DNA of 64,000 nt, taken from positions 157,870 to 221,869 of the forward strand of contig NZ_BAAAZE010000003.1 in assembly GCF_039536745.1 (NCBI RefSeq), given 5' to 3'. The number at the start of each line of letters is the position of its first letter. The first letter of the stretch is position 1. This DNA is from Actimicrobium antarcticum. GTDB lineage: Bacteria > Pseudomonadota > Gammaproteobacteria > Burkholderiales > Burkholderiaceae_D. This document shows, one piece after another, positions 45,417 to 54,823 of this stretch. The notes below the pieces were generated by a model that searched no databases, had not been told where the DNA came from, and saw nothing but the letters and a program-made list of their open reading frames with translations. The position numbers and the translations under genes are program-made.

Positions 45417-47099
45417 TCAGGCCGCTTTCTTTTCATCGCGTAATTCGCGCCGCAATATCTTGCCGACATTGGTTTTCGGGAGGTCACTGCGGAACTCGAT
45501 GTACTTCGGTTTCTTGTAGGCAGTGAAGTTTTCCCGGCAGTATTCCATCAACTGCTCGACCGTCAATGACGGGTCCTTGCGCACCACGAACAGCTTCACT
45601 GCTTCGCCCGAATTGGCATCGGGCACGCCCACGCAAGCACACTCCAGCACACCGGGATGCATCGCGATCACGCCCTCGATTTCGTTCGGATAGACATTGA
45701 ATCCGGAGACCAGGATCATGTCCTTTTTCCGGTCGACGATCTTGATGAAACCGCGCTCGTCCATGATCCCGATATCACCCGATTTGAAAAATCCGTCGGG
45801 CGTCATGACCTTGGCGGTCTCGTCCGGCAAATTCCAGTAACCCGCCATCACTTGCGGACCACGAATCGCGATTTCGCCGGGCTGCCCGAGCGGCAGCATC
45901 TCGCCGAGGTCATCGAGAATCACGATGTCGGTCGATGACACCGGCAATCCGATGGTGCCGGTGAACGAGGTGGAATCGGATGGATTGCAGGTCGCCACCG
46001 GGGCGGTTTCGGATAACCCGTAGCCCTCGACGATGGCGCATCCGGTGACCTTGAACCACTTGTCGGCAACCGCTTGCTGAACCGCCATGCCGCCACCGTT
46101 GCAGACCTTGAGCATCGAGAAATCCAGCGTGGCAAAGTCGGGCTGATTTAGCAGGCCGTTGTACAGCGTATTGACTGCCGGCAGCATGTTGATCTTGAAG
46201 TTGCGTAGCGTCTTGATAAAGCCCGGCATGTCGCGCGGGTTCGGAATCAGGATATTCATGCCGCCAAGACGGGTGCCCATCAGGCAGCACGATGTCAGCG
46301 CAAAGATGTGATACAGCGGCAAGGCGCAGACGATCGTCAGCGACTCGACCTTCGGCTCTTTGCTCAAAGCGGGCTGAGCCCACGCTTCGCTTTGCAGCAC
46401 GTTGGCAATCACGTTGCGGTGGGTCAGCATCGCGCCTTTCGATACCCCCGTCGTACCACCGGTGTATTGCAGGAAAGCGATGTCATCGTGCCCCAGCTCC
46501 GTCGGCTTGAGCGCAATCGCGGCGCCTTCCGAAATCGCACGCTTGAACGGCACGGCATTCGGCAACGAAAATGCCGGCACCATTTTTTTGACGTTGCGCA
46601 CGACGAAGTTGACGATGCTGCCTTTGACCATGCCGAGCAGATCGCCCATGCTGGCGACGACGATGTGCTTGATGCGCGTCTTCGGCAGCACCTGCTCCAG
46701 CGTGGTCGCAAAATTTTCGAGAATGATGATGGCTTCGGCACCGGAGTCGTTGAGCTGGTGTTCCAGCTCACGCGGCGTGTACAGCGGATTGACGTTAACC
46801 ACCGTGTAACCGGCGCGCAGAATGGCGGCGATGGCCACCGGATATTGCAGCACGTTGGGCATCATGATGGCCACGCGCGCACCCTTTTTCAAGCCCTTGC
46901 TTTGCAACCAGGCACCGAGCTTTTGCGACATCGCATCGACTTCGGCAAAAGTCATGAACTGGTCCATGCAGACATACGCATTGCGCTTGGCATATTTACG
47001 GAAGGCCTCTTCCAGCAAATGCACTAGCGAACGGTATTGCGTGTAATCGATCTCCGCCGGAACACTCTTCGGGTAGGAATTGAGCCAAAACTTATCCAT
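45417..47099 (-). CDS. fadD: Long-chain fatty acid--CoA ligase
   Basis: 560 residues. Adenylate-forming enzyme activating fatty acids for beta-oxidation. Motifs: P-loop YTGGTTGVSKGAMLTH near residue 213, GYGLSETAP, GWFKSGDIG-like FFKSGDIGIMDERGF, and the catalytic-lysine end KTNVGKILRRELRDE. Start ATG preceded by GAGGCAGAGA. Typical FadD length. Confidence 0.93.
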   Translation of the reverse strand: MDKFWLNSYPKSVPAEIDYTQYRSLVHLLEEAFRKYAKRNAYVCMDQFMTFAEVDAMSQKLGAWLQSKGLKKGARVAIMMPNVLQYPVAIAAILRAGYTVVNVNPLYTPRELEHQLNDSGAEAIIILENFATTLEQVLPKTRIKHIVVASMGDLLGMVKGSIVNFVVRNVKKMVPAFSLPNAVPFKRAISEGAAIALKPTELGHDDIAFLQYTGGTTGVSKGAMLTHRNVIANVLQSEAWAQPALSKEPKVESLTIVCALPLYHIFALTSCCLMGTRLGGMNILIPNPRDMPGFIKTLRNFKINMLPAVNTLYNGLLNQPDFATLDFSMLKVCNGGGMAVQQAVADKWFKVTGCAIVEGYGLSETAPVATCNPSDSTSFTGTIGLPVSSTDIVILDDLGEMLPLGQPGEIAIRGPQVMAGYWNLPDETAKVMTPDGFFKSGDIGIMDERGFIKIVDRKKDMILVSGFNVYPNEIEGVIAMHPGVLECACVGVPDANSGEAVKLFVVRKDPSLTVEQLMEYCRENFTAYKKPKYIEFRSDLPKTNVGKILRRELRDEKKAA

Positions 47100-47305
47100 T
47101 CTCTGCCTCTGTCTCTGTTGTTATGTGATTTTTGAATTCGGTAAGCCGCAAATAGGAACGCTCGTTCTATTAACTGCTGATGCTATCGGGCGAGGGAGTC
47201 TGGCGCAAGCATTTTGAACAATATCCGAGCAACCGTTCTACCGGAGGATATGTTCTGCAAAGCGACCCGGGGAGCGCGACAGGCCATGTCAGCCGGACTG
47301 ATTGG

Positions 47306-48385
47306 CTACCGCTTGATCCCGGTATCGGCCAACGCCAATGCCGCGTTACGCGTGAGCAGCGCCAGTTGCTGTTTGCGCTGTATCGGTTCCAGCGCCGCCA
47401 TCGAGCGCGTCGCACCATAAAATTTCGTCAGTGATTTTTGCTCCGTCATCAGCGAGCGAAAGGCGGGAACGTAATCGTGATAGGTCGCCACCGACGCCAG
47501 ATGCGCGTTTGTGAGTGGTTCTGCAAACCAGCGGTCGTATCCGGCATAGCCACCCCAGGCGGTCTTCAGGACCTGGTAATCCGCTTTCAATGACTTGAAA
47601 ATCCGTTGCTTTTCGCGCCGCTTGTCACCGTCGCTTACCTGGCGAGCATAGTTGATCTCCAACGAACGACGGTACTTCACCAGCAAGCCCAGGAAATCAC
47701 GCTTGCGGCCATCGAACACCAGATAGTTCTCGCGCATCGCCGCATCGCCCTCTTTCGCCATCCAGCGTTCGACACCGATTTCCTCGACCGTGGTGGCAAA
47801 GGATTCGTTGAACTGGGTATCGCCTTTTGCATAGGCTACCTGATGGGCCAATTCATGAAAAACCAGCCGGGCCAGTTCACCGTCGGGATACTGGATGAAG
47901 GTCGACAACACCGGATCATTGAACCAGCCCAGCGTCGAATACGCTGCAACACCCGACATCTGCACGTCGTAACCGGCACGGCGCAGCACGTCTGCGTAAT
48001 CGAGCGCTTCCTGCTTGTTGTAGTAGCCCCGGTAATTCACGCATCCGGCGATCGGAAAGCACCATTGCGCCGGCTGCATCGACAGCTCCGGCGTCGCCAC
48101 CACATTCCACAGTACGTACGGGCGTTTCAGGTCAGCATAATTGGTGTAGCTGTTGTTGTCGGGCAGGCCGAGTTCGCGCGCCGCATAGCGGCGTATTTCG
48201 CGCACCTTGTTCAGGCGTGCCTTGAGCTTGTCGCCGACCTCCGGATCAGCCAGCCAGTCGTCGATCGGACGCGCACCCGACAGCAACGCAAATTGCCCCT
48301 GCGCCGCCTGGAAGTAGTAATCCACCTGCGCGCATCCCGTCATCAGCACGGCTGCGCCGGCTACCAACCCTGTCCACCATTTCAT
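47306..48385 (-). CDS. Putative zinc aminopeptidase lipoprotein (Pfam Aminopep type)
   Basis: 359 residues. Lipoprotein signal MKWWTGLVAGAAVLMTGC (lipobox LMTGC, Cys18). The zinc-metalloprotease motif HELAH is in LVFHELAHQVAYAK near residue 178, followed by FNESFATTVEEIGVERW with the third ligand glutamate. YYFQAAQGQFALL after the lipobox is a family hallmark. Predicted to be anchored in the periplasm. Activity in the family is assumed rather than shown. Same strand as the molybdopterin oxidoreductase, 30 bases behind it. Confidence 0.88.
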   Translation of the reverse strand: MKWWTGLVAGAAVLMTGCAQVDYYFQAAQGQFALLSGARPIDDWLADPEVGDKLKARLNKVREIRRYAARELGLPDNNSYTNYADLKRPYVLWNVVATPELSMQPAQWCFPIAGCVNYRGYYNKQEALDYADVLRRAGYDVQMSGVAAYSTLGWFNDPVLSTFIQYPDGELARLVFHELAHQVAYAKGDTQFNESFATTVEEIGVERWMAKEGDAAMRENYLVFDGRKRDFLGLLVKYRRSLEINYARQVSDGDKRREKQRIFKSLKADYQVLKTAWGGYAGYDRWFAEPLTNAHLASVATYHDYVPAFRSLMTEQKSLTKFYGATRSMAALEPIQRKQQLALLTRNAALALADTGIKR

Positions 48386-48415
48386 GATGCTCCCTCACCC
48401 GCCGAACACGTCACG

Positions 48416-50494
48416 TCATTGTTTTTCGACCTCGACCAGTACGTCATAAAAAGTCGGTCCGCCCGCCATGTCCGTCAAACGCTGACTGGTTACTTCGTTG
48501 GCATTCTTGCCATCGGCTGCCATTTTTTTCCACCAGATCGACAGGCCCACGACCAGCCCCTGACGGGCGCGATCGGTGACGCGCGCCTTGGCCTCGAAGC
48601 TGCCGCGTTCATTGAAGATGCGGACCGTGTCGCCGCTGACAATCTGGCGCTGCGCAGCGTCGGCCGGATGCATATCCAGATGCGGTTCGCCCTCGGTAGC
48701 GCGCAGGCTAGTGACATTGACGAAGCTGGAATTGAGGAAGTTGCGGGCAGGTGGCGAGATCATCGCCAGCGGATATTTTTTGCCCAGCACCGGATTGCTG
48801 GCGACCGACTCGTGCGGTGCGATATACGCTGGCAGCGGATCAAATCCGTCGGCCAGCATCTGCGCCGAGTAGAACTCGCATTTGCCGGAAAGCGTCGGAA
48901 AGCCGCCGTTGGCAAACGGCGCATCCGGCACGACCAATTTTTGCCAGCCGGTGCGCTTCAGGGAGTTCCAGTCAAAATGAATGGCGTGCACATGCGTCTT
49001 GTCGAATGCGTTCGAGGCGATCGCATCATCGCTGTCGCTAAAACACGCATCATCAAACCCCATGCGCGCGGCCAGCAACCGGAAGAATTCGGTATTCGGT
49101 TTTGCTTCGCCCAGCGGCGCGATCGCCGCATTATTGGCCATCATGTACAGATGACCGTAGGTCGAATGCACGTCCACATGTTCGAGCTGGGTCGTGGCTG
49201 GCAGAACGATGTCGGCGTAGTCGGCGGTGTCGGTCTGGAAGTGCTCCAGCACGACTGTAAACAGATCCTCGCGTGCGAAGCCCTGCATCACCTTGCCGGA
49301 CTCCGGCGCGACCGCGACCGGGTTGGAGTTGTAGACGATCAATGCAGCGATCTTCGGACCGAATTCGGGTGACGCATCGCGCAGCAGATCGTCGCCGATG
49401 GTGCTCATGTTGATGGTGCGAACCGGCGTGTCGTTGCTGGACAGATCGGGCCGTTCCAGCGCGGCTTTGTTTTTCGGAAAACTGTCAGAGGTCGACAACT
49501 GAACGCCGCCTGCCGCAATGCGCCAGGCGCCGACCAGTGCCGGCAGGCAGGTAATGTTGCGCACTGCCATACCGCCACCGTGGACCCGCTGCAAACCGTA
49601 GTTCACGCGGATCGCCACACCCTCGCCGCGCAGCGCCGACGTACCGTATTCGCGCGCCAGCCCAACGACTTCCCCGGCAGTGATGCCGCAGACCTCGGCG
49701 ACCCGTTCCGGCGGCCACTCGGCGGCCCGCTCGCGCAGCTGTTCGAAACCCAACGTGTGGTGTGCAATGTAATCGTGGTCAAGCAAATTGTCTGCAATCA
49801 GTACGTGCATCAGGCCCAGCGCCAATGCCGCATCGGTGCCGGGCAACAGCGCAATATGCTGGTGGCATTTTTCGGCGGTCAGCGAGCGGTACGGATCGAT
49901 CGCGATCAACTTCGCGCCGTTGCGCTTGGCTTCTTGCACGCGCATCCACAGATGCAGGTTCGAGGCGATCGGATTGCCGCCCCAGATCAGGATCAGTTTG
50001 GCGTTCTGAAACTGCTCGGTGTCCATGCCCACGCGTGCACCGATGGTGTACTTGTAACCCGCACCACCGGCGGCAGCGCAGATGGTGCGCTCCAGATGGG
50101 AAGCACCGAGCCGGTTGAAAAACCGCGAGGCCATCGCTTCGCCCTGCACCAGCCCCATCGTGCCGGCATAGCTGTAGGGCAGGATCGCTTGCGGGTTGGT
50201 TGCAGCAATGCCACCCAGCCGGGTGGCGATGGTGTCGATCGCTTCATCCCAGCTGATGCGAACAAACTTGCCAGCACCTTTGGGGCCGACACGTTTGAGC
50301 GGATGCAGCAGGCGGTCGGGATGGTAGGTGCGTTCGGTGTAGCGCGAGACCTTCGTGCACAGCACGCCGGCGGTGGTCGGATGGTCCGGGTCACCGCGCA
50401 CGGCGGTGGCCACGCCGTCTTCCACGGTCACCAGCAAGGCACACGTATCGGGACAATCATGCGGACAAACCGCACGCACGGTAGTGGTGGTCAT
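48416..50494 (-). CDS. Molybdopterin-dependent oxidoreductase with one 4Fe-4S cluster
   Basis: 692 residues of the DMSO reductase superfamily. The cluster is bound by Cys10, Cys14, Cys18 and Cys46 (CPHDCPDTC ... LCTK). Segments of the bis-MGD site follow: IWGGNPIASN, IDPYRSLTAEKCHQHIALLPGTDAALALG, ILPATTQLEHVDV (short quotes IWGGNPIA, LPGTDAALALG) and a C-terminal cap domain (FNERGSFEAKARVTD). No twin-arginine signal, so cytoplasmic. No partner subunit is encoded beside it; the electron partner and substrate are unknown. Confidence 0.9.
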   Translation of the reverse strand: MTTTTVRAVCPHDCPDTCALLVTVEDGVATAVRGDPDHPTTAGVLCTKVSRYTERTYHPDRLLHPLKRVGPKGAGKFVRISWDEAIDTIATRLGGIAATNPQAILPYSYAGTMGLVQGEAMASRFFNRLGASHLERTICAAAGGAGYKYTIGARVGMDTEQFQNAKLILIWGGNPIASNLHLWMRVQEAKRNGAKLIAIDPYRSLTAEKCHQHIALLPGTDAALALGLMHVLIADNLLDHDYIAHHTLGFEQLRERAAEWPPERVAEVCGITAGEVVGLAREYGTSALRGEGVAIRVNYGLQRVHGGGMAVRNITCLPALVGAWRIAAGGVQLSTSDSFPKNKAALERPDLSSNDTPVRTINMSTIGDDLLRDASPEFGPKIAALIVYNSNPVAVAPESGKVMQGFAREDLFTVVLEHFQTDTADYADIVLPATTQLEHVDVHSTYGHLYMMANNAAIAPLGEAKPNTEFFRLLAARMGFDDACFSDSDDAIASNAFDKTHVHAIHFDWNSLKRTGWQKLVVPDAPFANGGFPTLSGKCEFYSAQMLADGFDPLPAYIAPHESVASNPVLGKKYPLAMISPPARNFLNSSFVNVTSLRATEGEPHLDMHPADAAQRQIVSGDTVRIFNERGSFEAKARVTDRARQGLVVGLSIWWKKMAADGKNANEVTSQRLTDMAGGPTFYDVLVEVEKQ

Positions 50495-50714
50495 GAATCA
50501 TTCCAGTCAACTGTTGGACGGTGGCGCCAGCTGCAAACGGGCAAAAGCGGCAGCGCCTTTTCGATACATCATAGGCGCAGAAAGCGGGCTTCGGGAGCCC
50601 TGCAGGGTGTCCACGGAAAAATATTTCCGAGGAATCCGGCAGGGTGTGGTCAGTTCATTATCGAATGCGTTGGCGATGCGTGGCATTGTGCCAATTCGTG
50701 TTGCAAAAACCGTA

Positions 50715-51896
50715 TCAGGCGCCTTTTCCGGCCTCGGTATCGATCAGCCGGTGCATGAAATCCTCGCAGTGCGCGAGCTGTTCCAGCGAGACGAATTCAT
50801 TCGGCCGATGCGCCTGCTCGATGTCGCCGGGACCACAAATCACCGACGGAATACCGGCCTCGTGAAACAGTCCGGCTTCGGTGCCGTACGACACCGCGCC
50901 ATTGGGCTTGTTGCGCGACAGTCCGGCTGCCAGGCGGACGATGGCATCGCTCTCTTGCGCGCTCATGCCCGGTGCGCTCGCCAGCATCTCGAACCGGATT
51001 GCAGCGTTCGGCTCGACCCGTAGCATTTCCGGCAACAGCGTCGCCGCGAAGTCCTGGATTTCCTGATAAAACCGGTCGGCTGATGCACCCGGCATCGTAC
51101 GTGCCTCGAAATTGAATTCGCAATCCTTCGGCACGATGTTCGAGGCCAGTCCGCCCTTGATGGTGCCGGTTTGCAGTGTCGTGAACGGCACCGTGAAGGC
51201 GTAATCGCGCTCTTCGAGTTGCGCCAGCCGGTCCGCCATCTGGCGGATGTAGACGATGATGCGTGCGGCGTACTCGATCGAGTTGACGCCCTGCGTGGTG
51301 TAGCTCGAATGCGCCTCGCGGCCGGTGATGCAGCAACGGAAACGGTGGGTGCCCTTGTGCGCGATGATCGGTTGCATCATGGTCGGTTCTCCGACGATGC
51401 AACCGGCGGTTTTCAGGCCGATCTCGCTCAGATCCTTGATCAGGCTGCGCACACCGATGCAACCCACTTCTTCGTCATACGATAGCGCCAGGTGCAGCGG
51501 CGCATCCATCTTCGTGGCGAGGAATTTCGGCGCGATCATCAGGGCGTTGGCGATGAAGCCTTTCATGTCGGCGGTGCCACGGCCGAACAGCTTGTCGCCG
51601 ACCACAGTGGCCTTGAACGGATCGGTATCCCAGGCCTGGCCATCGACTGGCACCACGTCGGTGTGGCCGGACAACACCAGGCCGGGACGGCTGCCTTCGC
51701 CGATGGTGGCAAACAGGTTGGCCTTTTTGCCGGTCGCGTCATAGGTCAGGCGCGACTTGACGCCCATGCCAGCCAGGTAGTCACGCACATATTCGATCAG
51801 TCCCAGATTCGAGTCACGCGAGACGGTCGGAAAGGCGACCAGTCGTTCGATCATCGCCATCAGTTCAGCCGAGGGCTGTTTGGGGTTCGTTGTCAT
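50715..51896 (-). CDS. M20 family deacylase, ArgE-like (acetylornithine deacetylase type)
   Basis: 393 residues. Zinc ligands and catalytic acids: LSGHTDVVPVDG near residue 75, GRGTADMKGF near 110, SYDEEVGCIGVRSL near 145, and TEAGLFHEAGIPSVICGPG near 345. Closest in look to ArgE, which splits N-acetylornithine, but Burkholderiales generally make ornithine by transacetylation, and this gene is the last of a peptide-importer operon (20 bases after the dppF-like ATPase end), so it may deacylate imported N-acyl amino acids or peptides. Confidence 0.85.
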   Translation of the reverse strand: MTTNPKQPSAELMAMIERLVAFPTVSRDSNLGLIEYVRDYLAGMGVKSRLTYDATGKKANLFATIGEGSRPGLVLSGHTDVVPVDGQAWDTDPFKATVVGDKLFGRGTADMKGFIANALMIAPKFLATKMDAPLHLALSYDEEVGCIGVRSLIKDLSEIGLKTAGCIVGEPTMMQPIIAHKGTHRFRCCITGREAHSSYTTQGVNSIEYAARIIVYIRQMADRLAQLEERDYAFTVPFTTLQTGTIKGGLASNIVPKDCEFNFEARTMPGASADRFYQEIQDFAATLLPEMLRVEPNAAIRFEMLASAPGMSAQESDAIVRLAAGLSRNKPNGAVSYGTEAGLFHEAGIPSVICGPGDIEQAHRPNEFVSLEQLAHCEDFMHRLIDTEAGKGA

Positions 51897-51916
51897 GGTT
51901 CTAGCCTTTCAAAGAG

Positions 51917-52927
51917 TCAGCGTTGATCGTTCAGATGGCAGGCCGAAAAATGCGCCGGTGCCACTTCTTTCAGCAGCGGTTTTTCGACGCTGCAGCGCGC
52001 CATCGCATGCGGACAGCGCGGATGAAAATGACAACCGGCTGGCGGATTCAGCGGCGACGGGATTTCTCCGCGCACCGCAAAAAATTCTGTCTTGCGCACT
52101 TCCAGTTTCGGCGCCGACGCCAGCAGCGCCTGCGTGTACGGATGATTGGCATGACCAAATACGGCATCGGCAGGCGCCGATTCGACTACCCGTCCAAGGT
52201 ACATGATAACCACGCGGTCCGAGAGATGCCGGACCACGCCGAGGTCGTGACTGATGAACAGATACGTCAGGTTCAATTCATCGCGCAAGCGGATGAACAG
52301 GTTGAGTACCTGCGCCTGGATCGAAACGTCGAGCGCGGCCACGGCTTCATCGCAGACCAGGAATTCCGGACGTACCGCCAGTGCCCGTGCAATCCCGACG
52401 CGGGCCCGCTGGCCACCCGAAAACTGATGCGGAAAGCGGCGCAGTACAGCCGGGTCCAGACCCACTCGCTGTAGCAAGTTCTCGACGTACTCGACCTGCT
52501 CGCGCGCGCCGATCATCTTGTGCGCAACCGGTGCCTCACCAATGATATCGAGCACGCGCATGCGCGGATTGAGGGAAGCATACGGGTCCTGAAAAATCAT
52601 CTGGATACCGAGCTGCTTCAGGCGTCGCTGCGCCGGATCGAGCGCGTCGATGTCCTCTCCCTTCCAGCGCCGCGAGCCTGACGACAGGCTGTGCAATCCG
52701 ACCGCCATGCGGCCCAGTGTCGATTTGCCGCAACCGGATTCACCGACCAGACCGACCACTTCGCCACGCTGAATCACGAGGTCGACATCATCGACTGCAT
52801 GGACCACTTCTTCTTTTGCGCCGGCACCGAACACATTGGCAATCCGGGCCGCCGTATCGAGTGATTTGACGAAGCGCTTGCTGACGCCGCGCAGTTCCAG
52901 CATGGGTGTTGATTGATTGTCGATCAT
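51917..52927 (-). CDS. Peptide ABC importer, ATP-binding protein (DppF/OppF type)
   Basis: 336 residues. Walker A GESGCGKSTLGR near residue 57, signature FSGGQRARVGIARAL, Walker B LVCDEAVAALDVS (Ala in place of the usual Pro-Thr-Ser), and the C-terminal oligopeptide-transporter cluster region CHFHPRCPHAMARC with four cysteines. An unusual insertion AARIANVFGAGAKEEV lies near residue 24. Overlaps the preceding ATPase gene by one base (TGATG). Confidence 0.92.
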   Translation of the reverse strand: MIDNQSTPMLELRGVSKRFVKSLDTAARIANVFGAGAKEEVVHAVDDVDLVIQRGEVVGLVGESGCGKSTLGRMAVGLHSLSSGSRRWKGEDIDALDPAQRRLKQLGIQMIFQDPYASLNPRMRVLDIIGEAPVAHKMIGAREQVEYVENLLQRVGLDPAVLRRFPHQFSGGQRARVGIARALAVRPEFLVCDEAVAALDVSIQAQVLNLFIRLRDELNLTYLFISHDLGVVRHLSDRVVIMYLGRVVESAPADAVFGHANHPYTQALLASAPKLEVRKTEFFAVRGEIPSPLNPPAGCHFHPRCPHAMARCSVEKPLLKEVAPAHFSACHLNDQR

Positions 52928-53904
52928 CAGGCGGCCTCGACCAGGGTGTGGATCGGATGGAAGCAGCGCAGTGCGCGGCCGTCGGCCTGGTCCAGCGGGG
53001 GCGATTCGAGGCAGGCAGCACTGGCGCGATCACAGCGCTCGCGGAATGCGCAACCGGTCGGCAAATTGAGCAGCGACGGTGTCATGCCGGGGATCTGCCG
53101 CAATGGCTGGCCGCGCGGATTGCGCGATGGCGCAGAGGCAATCAAGCCGTGCGTGTACGGGTGACGCGGCTGTTCCAGCACCTGCCGGACGGTACCGCTT
53201 TCGACGATTTTTCCGGCGTACATGACGCACACGGTATCGGCCAGTCCGGCCACCACCGACAGGTCATGCGTAATCCAGATCAGCGCGGTGCCGGATTCGC
53301 GGCACAGCTTCTGCATCTCGTACAGGATCTGGCCCTGGATCGTGACATCGAGCGCGGTGGTCGGCTCGTCGCAAATGATCAGGTCGGGCTTGTTAAACAG
53401 CGCAATCGCAATCGCGACGCGCTGGCGCATGCCGCCCGAGAACTGGTGCGGATACGCCAGCAAGCGTTCATCGGGCGAGGGAATCCCGACCCGCGCCAGC
53501 GCATCGCGCGACATCGCACGGGCGGTGTCCTTGCTGACGTTGTGATGTGCCAGCACGGCTTCCATCATCTGCGTATCGATGCGCAGGACCGGATTGAGCG
53601 TCATCATCGGGTCCTGGAAAATCATTGCGATGCGGTCGCCGCGGATGGTGCGCATCGCCTCGGCCGGTATGCCGCGCAGCTCGCGGCCCTGCAGCAGGAT
53701 CGACCCTTGCGTGACTTGGCCGGGATGGTCGATCAGGCCCATGATCGAATAACCGGTCATCGATTTTCCGGAACCGGATTCGCCGACCAGGCCCATGATC
53801 TGGCCGGGCATGACTGAAAACGAGACATCATCGACTGCCTTGACGATGCCGGCGCGGGTGGTGAATTGCGTGTGCAGGTGCGCCACACTGAGAGTAGGAA
53901 TCAT
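52927..53904 (-). CDS. Peptide ABC importer, ATP-binding protein (DppD/OppD type)
   Basis: About 325 residues. Walker A GESGSGKSMTGYSIMGL, signature FSGGMRQRVAIAIAL, Walker B ICDEPTTALDVT, and the C-terminal cysteine region GCAFRERCDRASAAC. Two starts are possible: ATG 53919, overlapping the permease stop as ATGA but without a ribosome-binding site, or ATG 53904 with AAGG about eight bases ahead, preferred here. Confidence 0.92.
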   Translation of the reverse strand: MIPTLSVAHLHTQFTTRAGIVKAVDDVSFSVMPGQIMGLVGESGSGKSMTGYSIMGLIDHPGQVTQGSILLQGRELRGIPAEAMRTIRGDRIAMIFQDPMMTLNPVLRIDTQMMEAVLAHHNVSKDTARAMSRDALARVGIPSPDERLLAYPHQFSGGMRQRVAIAIALFNKPDLIICDEPTTALDVTIQGQILYEMQKLCRESGTALIWITHDLSVVAGLADTVCVMYAGKIVESGTVRQVLEQPRHPYTHGLIASAPSRNPRGQPLRQIPGMTPSLLNLPTGCAFRERCDRASAACLESPPLDQADGRALRCFHPIHTLVEAA

Positions 53905-53915
53905 CGGGTCGGCCT

Positions 53916-54821
53916 TCATTGCGTTTGCAGGCGCGGATTGAGCACGTCGCGCAGTTGATCCGCCACCAGGTTGATCGCCACCACCGTCAGCAGCAAGGCG
54001 ATCCCCGGGAAAAAGCTGATCCAGTATTTGCCGGACAACAGGTATTGAAAGCCGTTGGCAATCAGCAGGCCGAGCGACGGTTCGGTGACCGGCAAGCCGA
54101 GGCCGAGAAAGGACAAGGTCGCTTCCAGCGAAATCGCCGACGCCACTTGCAGCGCCGAGATCACGATCAGTGGCGGCAGGCAGTTCGGCAGCAAATGCCG
54201 CAGCATGATGCGCAGCGGCGACAGGCCCAGCGCGGTGGCGGCTTCGATGTACTCCTTCTTGCGTTCGACCAGCGCGGCACTGCGTGCGGTACGGGCGTAA
54301 TACGCCCACTGCACGGCTACCAGCGCGATGATGATCTTGCCGACACCTTGTCCGGTCAGGGCCAGCAGAATCAGCGCAATCAGGATCGGCGGGAACGATA
54401 ACTGGATGTCGGCCACGCGCATGATGAAGGCTTCGGTGCGGCCGCCCGAGTAACCGGCCAGCAGGCCCAGCGTCAGGCCGATCAGCAGTGCGATGACGGT
54501 GCTGGCAACACCGACGGCCACCGAAATGCGCACGCCATACAGGATCGCCGAGAGCATGTCGCGGCCCTGCTCGTCGGTACCAAGCAGGAACTTGAGCTGG
54601 CCATCGACCGACATGGCGCCGGGCTGCATGCGCGAATCCATCACGTCCAGGCGCGACAAATCGTACGGGTCCTGCGGCGAGAGCCAGGGTGCGAACAGCG
54701 CTGCCACGACGATCACGGCCAGCAAAATGAAACCGGCGGTGGCAATTTTGCTACTGAAAAAATTGCGCAGGAAACGCCGGAATGGCGTCTCGACAGCGAC
54801 TTGCGGTGGGGTGTTTTCCAT
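53916..54821 (-). CDS. Peptide ABC importer, permease (DppC type)
   Basis: 301 residues. N-terminal membrane segment (IATAGFILLAVIVVAALFAPWL) followed by the DPYDLSRLDVMD periplasmic stretch and FLLGTDEQGRDMLSAILYGVRIS, the DppC/OppC hallmark; the EAA loop EAATALGLSPLRIMLRHLLPN contacts the ATPases. Starts two bases after the upstream permease stop. Confidence 0.94.
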   Translation of the reverse strand: MENTPPQVAVETPFRRFLRNFFSSKIATAGFILLAVIVVAALFAPWLSPQDPYDLSRLDVMDSRMQPGAMSVDGQLKFLLGTDEQGRDMLSAILYGVRISVAVGVASTVIALLIGLTLGLLAGYSGGRTEAFIMRVADIQLSFPPILIALILLALTGQGVGKIIIALVAVQWAYYARTARSAALVERKKEYIEAATALGLSPLRIMLRHLLPNCLPPLIVISALQVASAISLEATLSFLGLGLPVTEPSLGLLIANGFQYLLSGKYWISFFPGIALLLTVVAINLVADQLRDVLNPRLQTQ

Positions 54822-54823
54822 GG

